Shown piece after piece: positions 44,091-52,160 of a stretch of 64,000 nucleotides of DNA; position 1 is the stretch's first letter, and every line of letters begins with the position of its first letter. The DNA is from Paenibacillus polymyxa. Its GTDB lineage: Bacteria > Bacillota > Bacilli > Paenibacillales > Paenibacillaceae. The notes beneath the pieces are model-generated. The model ran no database searches, was not told where the DNA came from, and saw only the letters and a program-made list of their open reading frames with translations. Location: contig NZ_JAGGNR010000057.1 in assembly GCF_018614975.1 (NCBI RefSeq), positions 1-64,000 on the forward strand, given 5' to 3'. The translations under genes were made by a program, and so were the position numbers.

Positions 44091-44762
44091 ATGCCATATA
44101 TTATATATGATCTTGAATTCACGGTAAGCCGCAATACTCGCTATTCTTCTGAAATTATTGATATCGGTGCCGTCAAAGTTACGGAAAGTGCGGATGGATT
44201 GGTCGTAACGGATACGTTCCATACGTATGTTCGTCCTTCCAATAAGTCTGTTCTGTCCACTGACACGATTCAGTTTACAGGTATCACGCAGAAAGATATT
44301 GATGCAGCCCCTCTTTTTCCGGCAGCACTGAATCAATTCATCGCCTGGATGGGAAGTGACCCCTATTACATGTGTTCCTGGGGACCCGATGACCGCAGCA
44401 AACTGATCTCTCATTGTCGCACCCATCAACTTGATGTGGCCTGGATCACCAATCATAACGATCTCCAGCAACAATGGTCCCGCACCGTTCGCAAAGAAGG
44501 TAAATTCCGTCAACTCGGACTCGCTCAGGCTCTTGAAATTTGCGGCATTGAATTCGATGGTACCCAGCACCGTGCCTTGGATGATGCCATCAATACAGCC
44601 AAGGTGTTTATGCATCAATTTGACCGATTCACTCTGGAAAACAACTGTGCAGCCGATGATGAGGGCATTACATCCAAGGTTGTCTATTCCAGCTCCACAG
44701 AAGATGAAGAGAAAGAATCACCATTTGGCAATCTGGCAAGCCTTTTCAAAACCAAAGAGTAA
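44091..44762 (+). CDS. 3'-5' exonuclease, DEDDh family (KapD/ERI-1-like)
   Basis: A 223-residue exonuclease. The N-terminal MPYIIYDLEFTVSRNTRYSS carries the first DxE pair (YDLEFT); IIDIGAVKVTE follows, then SWGPDDRSKLISHC and the final HRALDDAINTAKVF motif with the catalytic His and Asp. This matches the ERI-1/KapD type that trims RNA or DNA 3' ends. About 30 C-terminal residues are acidic and variable. It is divergent from proS, sharing the spacer. Substrate unknown. Confidence 0.87.
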   Translation: MPYIIYDLEFTVSRNTRYSSEIIDIGAVKVTESADGLVVTDTFHTYVRPSNKSVLSTDTIQFTGITQKDIDAAPLFPAALNQFIAWMGSDPYYMCSWGPDDRSKLISHCRTHQLDVAWITNHNDLQQQWSRTVRKEGKFRQLGLAQALEICGIEFDGTQHRALDDAINTAKVFMHQFDRFTLENNCAADDEGITSKVVYSSSTEDEEKESPFGNLASLFKTKE

Positions 44763-44829
44763 CCGTCCACAGCACAGTACTTATGGGTGTTTGAGCATCT
44801 TTGTTCTTGATTTAGATTGCATGCTTATC

Positions 44830-45801
44830 TCAACTTTTATTGTACATTTGTTGCCAATCATTCAGGCGTTCTTTCATCTTGATGCGGCAGATCTCCGGTT
44901 CGAGGATTTCCGCATCAGGTCCATATTTAGACACCCATATGAGAATCTCCTCAACATCACTTAATATGGCTTCAAATAACAGACTGCCTTCCGGTTCTAT
45001 GGTTAAGATGGGGCTTATAAAGAATTGCTCCTGCGTCACACGCTCTACAGCATGGGGTGCAAATCGAATTTTGAACGCAGTCCACTCCGTATTTCCCTCG
45101 TATGCCCAAGGAATGCGGAAGTGCGATTGTATCAGATATTCCTCTTTGCGAAACGTGCGTGGCAATATCCGTATCTTTTGCAGCCGGCTCATCTGAAATA
45201 TTCGAAGTTTCTCCGACAGGTGACAATACCCTAACAGCTCAAATCTGTATTCACGAGGGATAAGACAGTAAGGGTCTATGCGTACGATCCCTTTTTTACC
45301 TTGAGACAGATATTCCCCTTCAATGGTGTTCTGTGAAATGCCAGCCTGAAGCAGGGCAATCAGGGATTGATTCTGTGAATCGTTGTTTTCATTTTGCCAT
45401 GCGGGCAATCCCGCTTTGAATAATCCACTAATTTGCTCCGACCATTCCACTCGTTCTGTTTTGTTTTTCTGACTCGAAGCAACCACTTTCTCATAAGCGC
45501 TCTCAAAAGCAGGTTTCAGCAAAGGACGAATATTCTCCATAACTTCAGCAAGATGCATGAAAGCTTGGGCTTCTTCATCAGACCAGTTTAGCGGATACAT
45601 GGCAAAATGGCTGATAAACATGTACCCTTGTCCGTGTCCCATATTGGCAATCGGGATATGCATTGCACTGAGGGCCTCCATGTCGCGATATATCGTCCTT
45701 TCCGTTGTCTCGCATCGCTGGGCAAGCTCACGTGCCAGAATGCCCGGCTTGGCTTGCACTAGCGTGATAATGCGCATTAATCGGATTAGTCGGTCTGTCA
45801 T
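44830..45801 (-). CDS. YafY-type WYL-domain transcriptional regulator
   Basis: A 323-residue regulator starting MTDRLIRLMRIITL. An HTH_11 DNA-binding domain covers 1-60 (ILARELAQRCETTERTIYRD), a WYL sensor domain is at about 155-235 (IVRIDPYCLIPREYRFELLG) and a WCX C-terminal extension follows (VSKYGPDAEIL). Such proteins bind ligands or nucleic acids through WYL. The start follows GGAGGG; an in-frame region upstream (MDGVVSNLLKQ) is less likely. No target gene is adjacent in an obvious way. Confidence 0.9.
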   Translation of the reverse strand: MTDRLIRLMRIITLVQAKPGILARELAQRCETTERTIYRDMEALSAMHIPIANMGHGQGYMFISHFAMYPLNWSDEEAQAFMHLAEVMENIRPLLKPAFESAYEKVVASSQKNKTERVEWSEQISGLFKAGLPAWQNENNDSQNQSLIALLQAGISQNTIEGEYLSQGKKGIVRIDPYCLIPREYRFELLGYCHLSEKLRIFQMSRLQKIRILPRTFRKEEYLIQSHFRIPWAYEGNTEWTAFKIRFAPHAVERVTQEQFFISPILTIEPEGSLLFEAILSDVEEILIWVSKYGPDAEILEPEICRIKMKERLNDWQQMYNKS

Positions 45802-45952
45802 TTTGCCGGACCCTCCACGATGTTGTTTCAATAAATTTGATACAACTCCATCCATTGTTTAATATGATATTGATACATACATTCGACCTTCTCCTAAACT
45901 TCACCTTCAAATATGTAGACTCTCTCTATACCGTTATTTTCTGAAATCAACC

Positions 45953-46657
45953 CTATTCCCCTAATATCTTTTTTTCACGATCATGATATCCTGTTGTAAA
46001 GGTGATCCCGTAGTGATAACGCAGCTTTTCAACGATCTCGGCTTCCGCGTAATAGTCCAGATCTCGCTTCCGCGCAGCTTCAATTAACAATGCATCAGCA
46101 TGGCGACGCAACATATTACTTCCCTCCTGAACCCGACCTCTTTCGTAGGCGCGCAGGGCTTGTTTGATCAGGGGCACGGTTTCACTTAATTTAATCGTCT
46201 TCTCCACCTTGGGATCTTCCGGCTGTCGCAACATGCCCAGATGACTGGTGTACTGAATATACAACTGTTCTCTTCGTAACAATACACGTTGACTTTGCTT
46301 CAACTTCCTTGTGCTCCAGTAGGCTGAACATACGGCAGCTTTTCCTGATGCACGGGGTCCCATGACGAATTCAAGCAAAATTTGTTTACTCTCTCCCTTG
46401 TACATATCCCCAAGCCTCAATAACCAGCCAATATCCGTTTCTTTGGAACGACATCCATAGATGCCTTTTAGCTGTACTCCATATTCCGGTTTGAGCAAAA
46501 GTTCCAAATCTCTTGATACAATTTTGGGTGCTATTTTCCTAAGTCTTTTGGCAGGGGCACCGTTACGCCACTCTACCATCATATATACGGGGTCGGCTCC
46601 CCCTGTCGGTATGGCCTCTTTATTCCACGAATAAGATACTTCAAAGACTGAGTTCAC
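45953..46657 (-). CDS. VWA-protein-like remnant lacking the von Willebrand A domain
   Basis: A 234-residue protein starting with GTG (MNSVFEVSYSWNKEAIPTGG) behind GGGGGAG. The N-terminal ~45 residues and the later part (LKPEYGVQLKGIYGCRSKET ... LRLGDMYKGESKQILLEFVM) look like the two segments that flank the vWA domain in Bacillota VWA-domain proteins, but the ~180-residue vWA domain with its DxSxS metal site is absent; GAPAKRLRKIAP runs straight into KIVSRDLELLL. The C terminus is helical (EGSNMLRRHADALLIEAARK). Either a reduced paralogue or an internal deletion; inference from memory of the family. Confidence 0.6.
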   Translation of the reverse strand: MNSVFEVSYSWNKEAIPTGGADPVYMMVEWRNGAPAKRLRKIAPKIVSRDLELLLKPEYGVQLKGIYGCRSKETDIGWLLRLGDMYKGESKQILLEFVMGPRASGKAAVCSAYWSTRKLKQSQRVLLRREQLYIQYTSHLGMLRQPEDPKVEKTIKLSETVPLIKQALRAYERGRVQEGSNMLRRHADALLIEAARKRDLDYYAEAEIVEKLRYHYGITFTTGYHDREKKILGE

Positions 46658-46810
46658 TGGTAGTCTCTCCCCCGATTTATATGTATTATCTTCTAAGTTA
46701 TCAGGGTGAATGGACACTATATTGTCACGGAACACATGTTCTCATTAAATTTTTCCAATATATTAGTTTTATATCCCTTAATCCGTCTCAATACGACAAT
46801 AAACGACGAA

Positions 46811-46836
46811 AAAGCCTGGCGCTATGCCAAGCTTTT
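46811..46836 (-). terminator. Terminator of the small 55-residue gene
   Basis: Minus strand AAAGCTTGGC pairs with GCCAGGCTTT around ATAGC and is followed by TTCG; about 30 bases after the stop of the small gene upstream. Confidence 0.7.
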
Positions 46837-46864
46837 CAATCACTTCTCTATGACAAGTCCCAAA

Positions 46865-47032
46865 TTAAACAGTAGGACGACCGATTCCCATTTTGTGTAA
46901 ATGTTGTGCGCCATCTGCTTCGTTTACCGGTGCATAGGTGACACTGTCAATGACCAGCTTACGCCCTACTGGCTCTCCATTAACAGTGATCATGATCGTT
47001 TTGGTTGATGTGTTCTGATCTGTTGTGTACAT
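46865..47032 (-). CDS. Small hypothetical protein, stalk-domain-like start
   Basis: A 55-residue protein starting MYTTDQNTSTKT with an AAGGAG site 9 bases ahead. The middle, ITVNGEPVGRKLVIDSVTYA, has the strand-turn pattern of copper amine oxidase N-terminal/stalk domains (TVNGKP ... G ... YVP), though only one hairpin is present and there is no signal peptide. It is followed by a terminator, which supports a real monocistronic gene. Function unknown. Confidence 0.6.
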   Translation of the reverse strand: MYTTDQNTSTKTIMITVNGEPVGRKLVIDSVTYAPVNEADGAQHLHKMGIGRPTV

Positions 47033-47365
47033 ATGTTTCTACTCCTTCATGTTCACGATCTTATATTCAATCGGATATATTGGTATCGTTCATTAAATTG
47101 CGTATTTGTGAATAGCATGCACCCGGAGCTGAAGTAAAAGATCTGTTAAAACGGTCCGGTGTGCTTGCCTATCGTTCTATTACCCCACAGATTTATATGC
47201 TAAACAGCTCTGTTCTTAAATAATTTTTAAATATTTCGGGTAATAAAACGATATCATCTTGAACCCATCGTCCCGGTTTTGACGTATAATGTAAGAGCCG
47301 TATTTCAACAATAGACGACGAATTCGGCGATTGATCTATCTAACCGAAAAAAAGAGGTGTTAACG
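47033..47365. other. Divergent promoter space
   Basis: About 330 bases between the divergent small gene and the coiled-coil protein gene. TATAAT-like sequence appears near 47286 within TTGACGTATAATG, but no correctly spaced -35 was found. No repeat or gene seen. Confidence 0.35.
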
Positions 47366-47821
47366 ATGCCAAAATCCATTCAGGGTTATTTCATTCGAGT
47401 GTTATTCACCACATGCATTCTATTTACCGTTTCGATCGCTTCGACAGTAAGTGCAGCCAGTGCCAATATTTTTACGGATATATACAGCGGATGGGAGCGA
47501 GTCTCCGAACTGCCCGGAGAAGTGAGCGCTCTGCAGGAAAGTTATAAACAAACGATGGAGCAATTAAATCAAACGTCCGCTCAGTTGGGACAAGCCCAGG
47601 CCAATGTCGAAGCATTTAAGACCCAGAACGAACAACTGCTGGCTCAGAACCAGAAACTCACTGAAATGGTAAGTAAGTTACAGGACGACCAGAATGCCAA
47701 AGCAGCTGCCACCAAACGAATTCAGACGATGATCATCACTGTCGTTTCTCTCATATTGGGTTACTTTGTTCTGATTCGTGTGATGCGCTGGGGAATGCGT
47801 CGCCGTTCCGGCCGAGTATAA
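47366..47821 (+). CDS. Exported coiled-coil membrane protein, hypothetical
   Basis: A 151-residue protein starting MPKSIQGYF behind AGAGGTG. Signal peptide or N-terminal anchor at about 10-30 (VLFTTCILFTVSIASTVSA), a coiled coil from about 50 to 118 (heptad-like LQESYKQTMEQLNQTSAQLG), then a transmembrane helix at about 121-141 and a short Arg-rich tail (MRWGMRRRSGRV). Such layout suggests a membrane-tethered extracellular coiled coil. The next gene, an AIM24 protein, begins 18 bases later, so the two form an operon and may work together. Confidence 0.7.
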   Translation: MPKSIQGYFIRVLFTTCILFTVSIASTVSAASANIFTDIYSGWERVSELPGEVSALQESYKQTMEQLNQTSAQLGQAQANVEAFKTQNEQLLAQNQKLTEMVSKLQDDQNAKAAATKRIQTMIITVVSLILGYFVLIRVMRWGMRRRSGRV

Positions 47822-47839
47822 AAGAACAGGAGCAACTGC

Positions 47840-48544
47840 ATGAACATACACCTGAACAATGCTGAAGCAGGCGGAGCTGGACAAGTCGTCACATTCTCGC
47901 TGATCAAAGATGACCGCCTTCATATTTTGCATCCGCAGCAAATTGTGGCCTTCCGCGGTCCAAGTGGGAGTCGCAATGATAAATTCATGAATATCACGGG
48001 CATATATCGCAAAAAAAAGCTGATTAAATCCGAAATTACCGGACCTTGCCAATTTGTGGCCGCCCTGCCTCCCGGATTCACGATGAAGGAAGTGGAGCTC
48101 ACGGAGGACAGTGATCTGCTCTATGACTTCCGCCACCTGTTCTTCTACTCTGATGGTGTAACCATGCATACCAAAATTCAGAAAATCAAAAACATGCTGA
48201 TCACCCGTGATGCAGTGAAAATGAAATTTTCCGGCAAAGGCAAAATCGGATTGCTCACTCAAGGTCAGGTCTGCCAACAGGAATTACACCCAACAGCACC
48301 GCTGTACGTGGATGCCGGCAGCATCATTGCTTATCCCGAAAATGCACATCTGGAACTCACCGTATATGGTAACAACCTTGCCAGTCAGCATATGAATTAT
48401 CATTGGAAGATGACAGGACATGGATCGGTACTCTTTCAGGCTGGACGTGAGAACCACCGCTTGGAACAGGATCTTAACGATGAGGGACTGTTCAAACGAA
48501 TTCTGAAAGAAGTGATCCCTTTTGGCAATGTATTGATCAAATAA
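47840..48544 (+). CDS. AIM24-family protein
   Basis: A 234-residue protein of the AIM24 (DUF124) beta-helical family. Typical patches are VTFSLIKDDRLHILHPQQIV at the start, GITGKIGLLTQG-like FSGKGKIGLLTQGQVCQQEL and PLYVDAGSIIAYPENAHLEL. In mitochondria AIM24 shapes cristae; bacterial members are of unknown function. ACAGGAG-type site before the ATG. Operon partner of the coiled-coil membrane protein upstream. No terminator separates it clearly from the que leader. Confidence 0.85.
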   Translation: MNIHLNNAEAGGAGQVVTFSLIKDDRLHILHPQQIVAFRGPSGSRNDKFMNITGIYRKKKLIKSEITGPCQFVAALPPGFTMKEVELTEDSDLLYDFRHLFFYSDGVTMHTKIQKIKNMLITRDAVKMKFSGKGKIGLLTQGQVCQQELHPTAPLYVDAGSIIAYPENAHLELTVYGNNLASQHMNYHWKMTGHGSVLFQAGRENHRLEQDLNDEGLFKRILKEVIPFGNVLIK

Positions 48545-48648
48545 GCTGTTAGTTGATGGAGCCGACCGATTAGTTGCCACTATGCTCCAGTGGGGTGGTC
48601 ACCACGCGGTTTCATGTTATAATGGTTCAGACAATTGAAGAAGAAAAT

Positions 48649-48714
48649 CCATGCCCTAGGACGTGTCTGAGAACTCCGAAGTCAGCGAGTTTTGAGACAC
48701 GCCCTACGGCATGG
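48649..48714 (+). repeat. Long imperfect hairpin ahead of the que riboswitch
   Basis: CCATGCC pairs with GGCATGG, and inside it CGTGTCTGAGAACTC pairs with GAGTTTTGAGACACG with two mismatches. The hairpin begins ~25 bases after a TATAAT (48618-48623) and ends two bases before the preQ1-like aptamer. It may be an extra leader structure or a remnant of a mobile inverted repeat. Confidence 0.6.
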
Positions 48715-48715
48715 G

Positions 48716-48878
48716 AGAGGTTCGCGAACTCCCTCTATAAGACTTATACTGACCATGTAATGGTCAGTATAAGTCTTGCGTACACGTTGTGGTCACCATG
48801 CAATCATGTACGTAAAAAACTAAGGACACTTACTCTTGCCTGCTTTTTTGAAACGGTTATCGAGAAGGTGTGTTTTTT
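48716..48878 (+). promoter_or_regulatory. preQ1-I-like riboswitch with inserted hairpins and terminator, ahead of queCDE
   Basis: AGAGG (48716-48720), loop TTCGCGAACTC and CCTCTATAA (48732-48740) match the P1 hairpin of preQ1-I aptamers; the required A-rich tail AAAAAACTAAGGACA is found at 48814-48828, separated by a 73-base insert. The insert contains an 18-bp perfect stem (48739-48756 with 48760-48777) and a GCGTACA/TGTACGT stem. Immediately after the tail, ACACTTACTC pairs with GAGAAGGTGT and is followed by GTTTTTTG (48872-48878), a plausible terminator. It precedes the queuosine precursor genes, the standard targets of this riboswitch. Confidence 0.7.
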
Positions 48879-48968
48879 GATGGATGCCAGTTCATGAACT
48901 TCTCTGTTCTTCCGACACGCTATGCCTATGTGCATAGTTTGATCTTAAGAAGATGGAGAGGTTTTTTT

Positions 48969-49652
48969 ATGTTGAACGAAGAAAAAGCAGTCGTTGTATT
49001 CAGCGGCGGTCAGGATAGCACCACGTGTCTGTTCTGGGCCAAACAACAGTTTGCCGAAGTCGAGGTTGTTACATTTGATTACGGTCAGCGCCACAAGCTG
49101 GAGATTGAATGTGCAGCGGAGATCGCACGTGATCTGGGCGTACAGCAAACGGTACTCGATATGAGCCTGTTAAATCAGCTTGCACCCAATGCCCTCACTC
49201 GCACGGATGTGGAGATTACACATGAAGAAGGCGAACTGCCGAGTACATTTGTAGATGGACGGAATCTGCTGTTCCTCAGTTTTGCGGCCATTATGGCAAA
49301 GCAAAAAGGAGCACGTCACCTGGTTACAGGTGTATGTGAGACGGATTTCAGCGGATACCCGGATTGCCGGGATTCATTTGTGAAATCGATGAATGTGACG
49401 CTTAACCTGTCGATGGACTATCCATTTGTCATTCATACCCCGCTCATGTGGCTGGACAAAGCCCAAACGTGGAAGATGGCTGATGATCTCGGTGCTTTTG
49501 ATTATATCCGCGAGCGTACCCTGACCTGTTATAACGGCGTGATCGGCGATGGATGCGGAGAATGCCCTGCTTGCAAACTGCGCAAAGCCGGACTGGATCG
49601 TTATGTACAGCAACGTTCTGCTGCTGAATCGGCGGGAGTGGATGTACGATGA
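48969..49652 (+). CDS. queC: 7-cyano-7-deazaguanine (preQ0) synthase QueC
   Basis: A 227-residue ATP-dependent enzyme that turns 7-carboxy-7-deazaguanine and ammonia into preQ0. The PP-loop SGGQDSTTC is at residues 12-20, TFDYGQRH follows, and the zinc site near the C terminus shows TCYNG ... GCGECPACKLR with four cysteines. The start at 48969 (MLNEEKAV) has GGAGAGG nearby; in-frame sequence upstream is leader. Its stop overlaps the queD start (ATGA). First gene of the queCDE operon, under the riboswitch-like leader. Confidence 0.97.
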   Translation: MLNEEKAVVVFSGGQDSTTCLFWAKQQFAEVEVVTFDYGQRHKLEIECAAEIARDLGVQQTVLDMSLLNQLAPNALTRTDVEITHEEGELPSTFVDGRNLLFLSFAAIMAKQKGARHLVTGVCETDFSGYPDCRDSFVKSMNVTLNLSMDYPFVIHTPLMWLDKAQTWKMADDLGAFDYIRERTLTCYNGVIGDGCGECPACKLRKAGLDRYVQQRSAAESAGVDVR

Positions 49653-50140
49653 GAGAGCCGGGAACATTCCGTATTGTAGAGCATCTGCAACGCATCGGAG
49701 AAGATATTCTCCCCACCCAGCTGCGCTATCACCGCAAGCGTGTGCTTGTAAGCAAAGAATTTACCTTTGACGCTGCACATCACCTGCATTGTTACGAAGG
49801 CAAGTGCAAGAACCTGCACGGTCACACGTATAAAGTGATCTTTGGCATCAGCGGTTATCCGGGTGAGACCGGACTGACGGTTGATTTTGGACATATCAAG
49901 GATATATGGAAAACTCAGATTGAAGGTTATCTGGATCATCAGTACCTCAACGAAACACTGCCTTTAATGAATACAACGGCTGAAAATATGGTCGTTTGGC
50001 TGTTCGAACAGATGGAACATGCGCTCCAGACGGAACCCTATGCCGGGCTGACCGATGGTGGGCAGACGGAGTTTGTCCGACTCTTCGAGACACCCACCAG
50101 TTACGCGGAAGCGAGACGGGAGTGGATGATTGATGAGTAG
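49649..50140 (+). CDS. queD: 6-carboxy-5,6,7,8-tetrahydropterin synthase QueD
   Basis: A 163-residue T-fold enzyme making carboxytetrahydropterin from dihydroneopterin triphosphate. The zinc histidines are in FDAAHHLHCY and NLHGHTYKV; the catalytic Cys is in YEGKCKNLHGH, and LDHQYLNE contains the catalytic His/Asp region. About 35 residues precede the usual start (MREPGTFRIVEHLQRIGEDI), a modest extension. Four-base overlap with queC and eight-base overlap with queE show tight translational coupling. Confidence 0.95.
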   Translation: MREPGTFRIVEHLQRIGEDILPTQLRYHRKRVLVSKEFTFDAAHHLHCYEGKCKNLHGHTYKVIFGISGYPGETGLTVDFGHIKDIWKTQIEGYLDHQYLNETLPLMNTTAENMVVWLFEQMEHALQTEPYAGLTDGGQTEFVRLFETPTSYAEARREWMIDE

Positions 50141-50978
50141 TGTGACACACCAGAAGCTTGCCTCGTCAAGTAACGACGGCCGCAAAGTCAAAGCTTCATC
50201 CGATGCATCAATTGCGAAGCAGCAGGTGAATGAGACGGGATCTCGCAAAGAGGCTCGTATCCCTGTGATGGAGATTTTTGGTCCGACGGTTCAAGGCGAA
50301 GGCATGGTCATCGGACAAAAAACGATGTTTGTTCGTACCGCGGGCTGCGATTATCGCTGCTCCTGGTGCGACTCGGCCTTTACCTGGGACGGCAGTGGCA
50401 AGGACCAGATTCGGATGATTACGCCGGAGGATGTATGGGCAGAATTGCGCCGCGTGGGCGGCACGCGTTTCTCCCATGTCACGATCTCCGGCGGTAATCC
50501 CGCCCTGCTCGCTTCGCTGGGCGGGTTGGTTGCGCTGCTGCGGGAGAATGGCATCCGCACCGCGGTGGAGACGCAGGGCTCCCGCTGGCAGCCTTGGCTG
50601 GCGGACATTGACGAAGTCACCGTCTCGCCCAAGCCACCCAGCTCCGGCATGGACACGGATTGGGCCGTGCTGGATGATCTGATCGAACGGCTCGCCGCTG
50701 GCCCGGTAGAACGAAGTCACAGTCTGAAGATCGTGATCTTCGATGAGACAGACTTGGACTATGCCCGCCGTGTGCATGCACGGTATCCGGGCACGGATTT
50801 ATTTTTACAAACCGGGAACCCGGATGTGACTTCCGCGGATACGCCAGATTTAGCGTCCTCGCTGCTTGCTCGTTATGAGTGGCTGATTGACCAAGTCAGT
50901 GCTTCCGATGAGCTTAACAATGTTCGTGTGCTTCCACAGCTTCATACGTTGGTATGGGGCAACAAACGCGGCGTTTGA
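50133..50978 (+). CDS. queE: 7-carboxy-7-deazaguanine synthase QueE (radical SAM)
   Basis: A 281-residue radical SAM enzyme that rearranges carboxytetrahydropterin to 7-carboxy-7-deazaguanine. The cluster motif is C72-X3-C76-X2-C79 (CDYRCSWCDSAF), the three-base spacing typical of QueE. FGPTVQGEG at 49-57 and TISGGNPA follow. The first ~43 residues (MSSVTHQKLASSSNDGRKVK and on) are hydrophilic and not part of the fold, so the true start could be later, but ATG 50133 has GGGAG ten bases upstream. GC content in the middle of the gene is noticeably higher than in its neighbours. Confidence 0.95.
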   Translation: MSSVTHQKLASSSNDGRKVKASSDASIAKQQVNETGSRKEARIPVMEIFGPTVQGEGMVIGQKTMFVRTAGCDYRCSWCDSAFTWDGSGKDQIRMITPEDVWAELRRVGGTRFSHVTISGGNPALLASLGGLVALLRENGIRTAVETQGSRWQPWLADIDEVTVSPKPPSSGMDTDWAVLDDLIERLAAGPVERSHSLKIVIFDETDLDYARRVHARYPGTDLFLQTGNPDVTSADTPDLASSLLARYEWLIDQVSASDELNNVRVLPQLHTLVWGNKRGV

Positions 50979-51126
50979 TGGACAGTATGGGTGGAATGGG
51001 CGGCATAATGTAAGGATGAGGACGAAATGTCCTCAGAAAACAAGAGAATTTAACAGGCGAAATTGCCTATTCATATATACCGCGAGGCTTCGGGCTTTGA
51101 CGGAAACAAGGAGCGTTTAATAACCG

Positions 51127-51618
51127 ATGAGACAACCTGATGAGATGCAAGATGTGACGTTGCTGGGCAACCAGAACGTAAAATATACGTTTGAATATGA
51201 TCCTGGGATCTTGGAGAACTTCGATAACAAGCATCCATACCGTGATTATTTTGTGAAATTCAACTGCCCGGAGTTCACCAGCCTGTGCCCGATTACGGGT
51301 CAGCCGGACTTTGCAACAATCTATATCAGTTATATTCCGGATGTGAAAATGGTCGAAAGTAAATCACTCAAGCTGTACCTGTTCAGCTTCCGCAACCACG
51401 GTGATTTCCACGAGGATTGTGTGAATATTATCATGAACGACCTGATCAAGCTGATGGACCCCCGCTACATCGAAGTATGGGGCAAATTCACACCGCGCGG
51501 CGGCATTTCCATTGACCCGTATACGAACTATGGTAAGCCGGGAACAAAGTACGAGCAAATGGCCGACCACCGTATGATGAATCATGATATGTATCCGGAG
51601 ACGATTGATAATCGTTAA
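51127..51618 (+). CDS. queF: NADPH-dependent 7-cyano-7-deazaguanine reductase QueF
   Basis: A 163-residue T-fold enzyme reducing preQ0 to preQ1. The nucleophilic Cys54 lies in TSLCPITGQPDF, Asp61 in the same stretch, and FRNHGDFHEDCVN holds the substrate Glu/His residues; VWGKFTPRGGISIDPYTNYG is the QueF signature. AAGGAG lies 13 bases before the ATG; a second ATG six codons on is an alternative. It is 148 bases after queE with no hairpin, so it may be co-transcribed; its product, preQ1, would be the riboswitch ligand. Confidence 0.96.
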   Translation: MRQPDEMQDVTLLGNQNVKYTFEYDPGILENFDNKHPYRDYFVKFNCPEFTSLCPITGQPDFATIYISYIPDVKMVESKSLKLYLFSFRNHGDFHEDCVNIIMNDLIKLMDPRYIEVWGKFTPRGGISIDPYTNYGKPGTKYEQMADHRMMNHDMYPETIDNR

Positions 51619-51667
51619 ACTGAGCCAAAAGCCGAACTCTTCTATATAAGTTGAACTAAAGATTATT

Positions 51668-51853
51668 TACACTGACACTACGATGACAGAACAACCTTTC
51701 AATCGCTGTTATCCCCAGATTTTTTTCCATTCCCTTTTCTTAAGGGGAAAATCCGGGGATGGCGTATGCTTCCGATGCAGCTTTCTTTCAGAAAGCTTTT
51801 AGGCGAACGCTTCGCTTTTTCAGGTTTTTTCTGTCCTCTCCGTTATCGTGTAA
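51668..51853 (+). repeat. Palindromic MITE-like repeat, copy F, with 41-base insertion
   Basis: Ends TTTACACTGACACTACGATG and GTTATCGTGTAAA are an imperfect inverted repeat. The core TTATCCCCAGATTTTT ... AAAATCCGGGGAT is followed by about 41 extra bases (GGCGTATGCTTCCGATGCAG and an AGCTTTCTTTCAGAAAGCTT hairpin) before the usual AGGCGAACGCTTCGC. Confidence 0.87.
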
Positions 51854-51947
51854 ATGATTAATTCAGTTTATATAGCTTAAGAAGTTCGGCTTTTTAGTAT
51901 AAACCTTTAGAAACTCAGTGTCTCGTTGCAGTGGGATCGCAGTGCAT

Positions 51948-52160
51948 TCAAGTAGATTGATCATTCTTTAGTTCTTTGACTTTTTTGACGTAATGTCTCA
52001 ACATAAGCACACCAATCGATTGAAAAATGGCAAATATGACGATAGCAGCAGATAGAGATTTCGTTGCTACATAGATAGCCTGAAACGTTATTACAGCCAT
52101 ATACAAAATAGTCATCACCAACTCACGTTTGGCGGATTCATAAGGTGATAAGGATTTCAT
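51948..52160 (-). CDS. Small two-helix membrane protein, hypothetical
   Basis: A 70-residue protein (MKSLSPYESAKRELVMTILY at the start) with two hydrophobic helices at about 14-32 and 36-55 and a basic tail (RHYVKKVKELKND). GGAGGG is 6 bases before the ATG at 52160, while it touches the ATG at 52166, hence the choice. No family recognised. Confidence 0.65.
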   Translation of the reverse strand: MKSLSPYESAKRELVMTILYMAVITFQAIYVATKSLSAAIVIFAIFQSIGVLMLRHYVKKVKELKNDQST

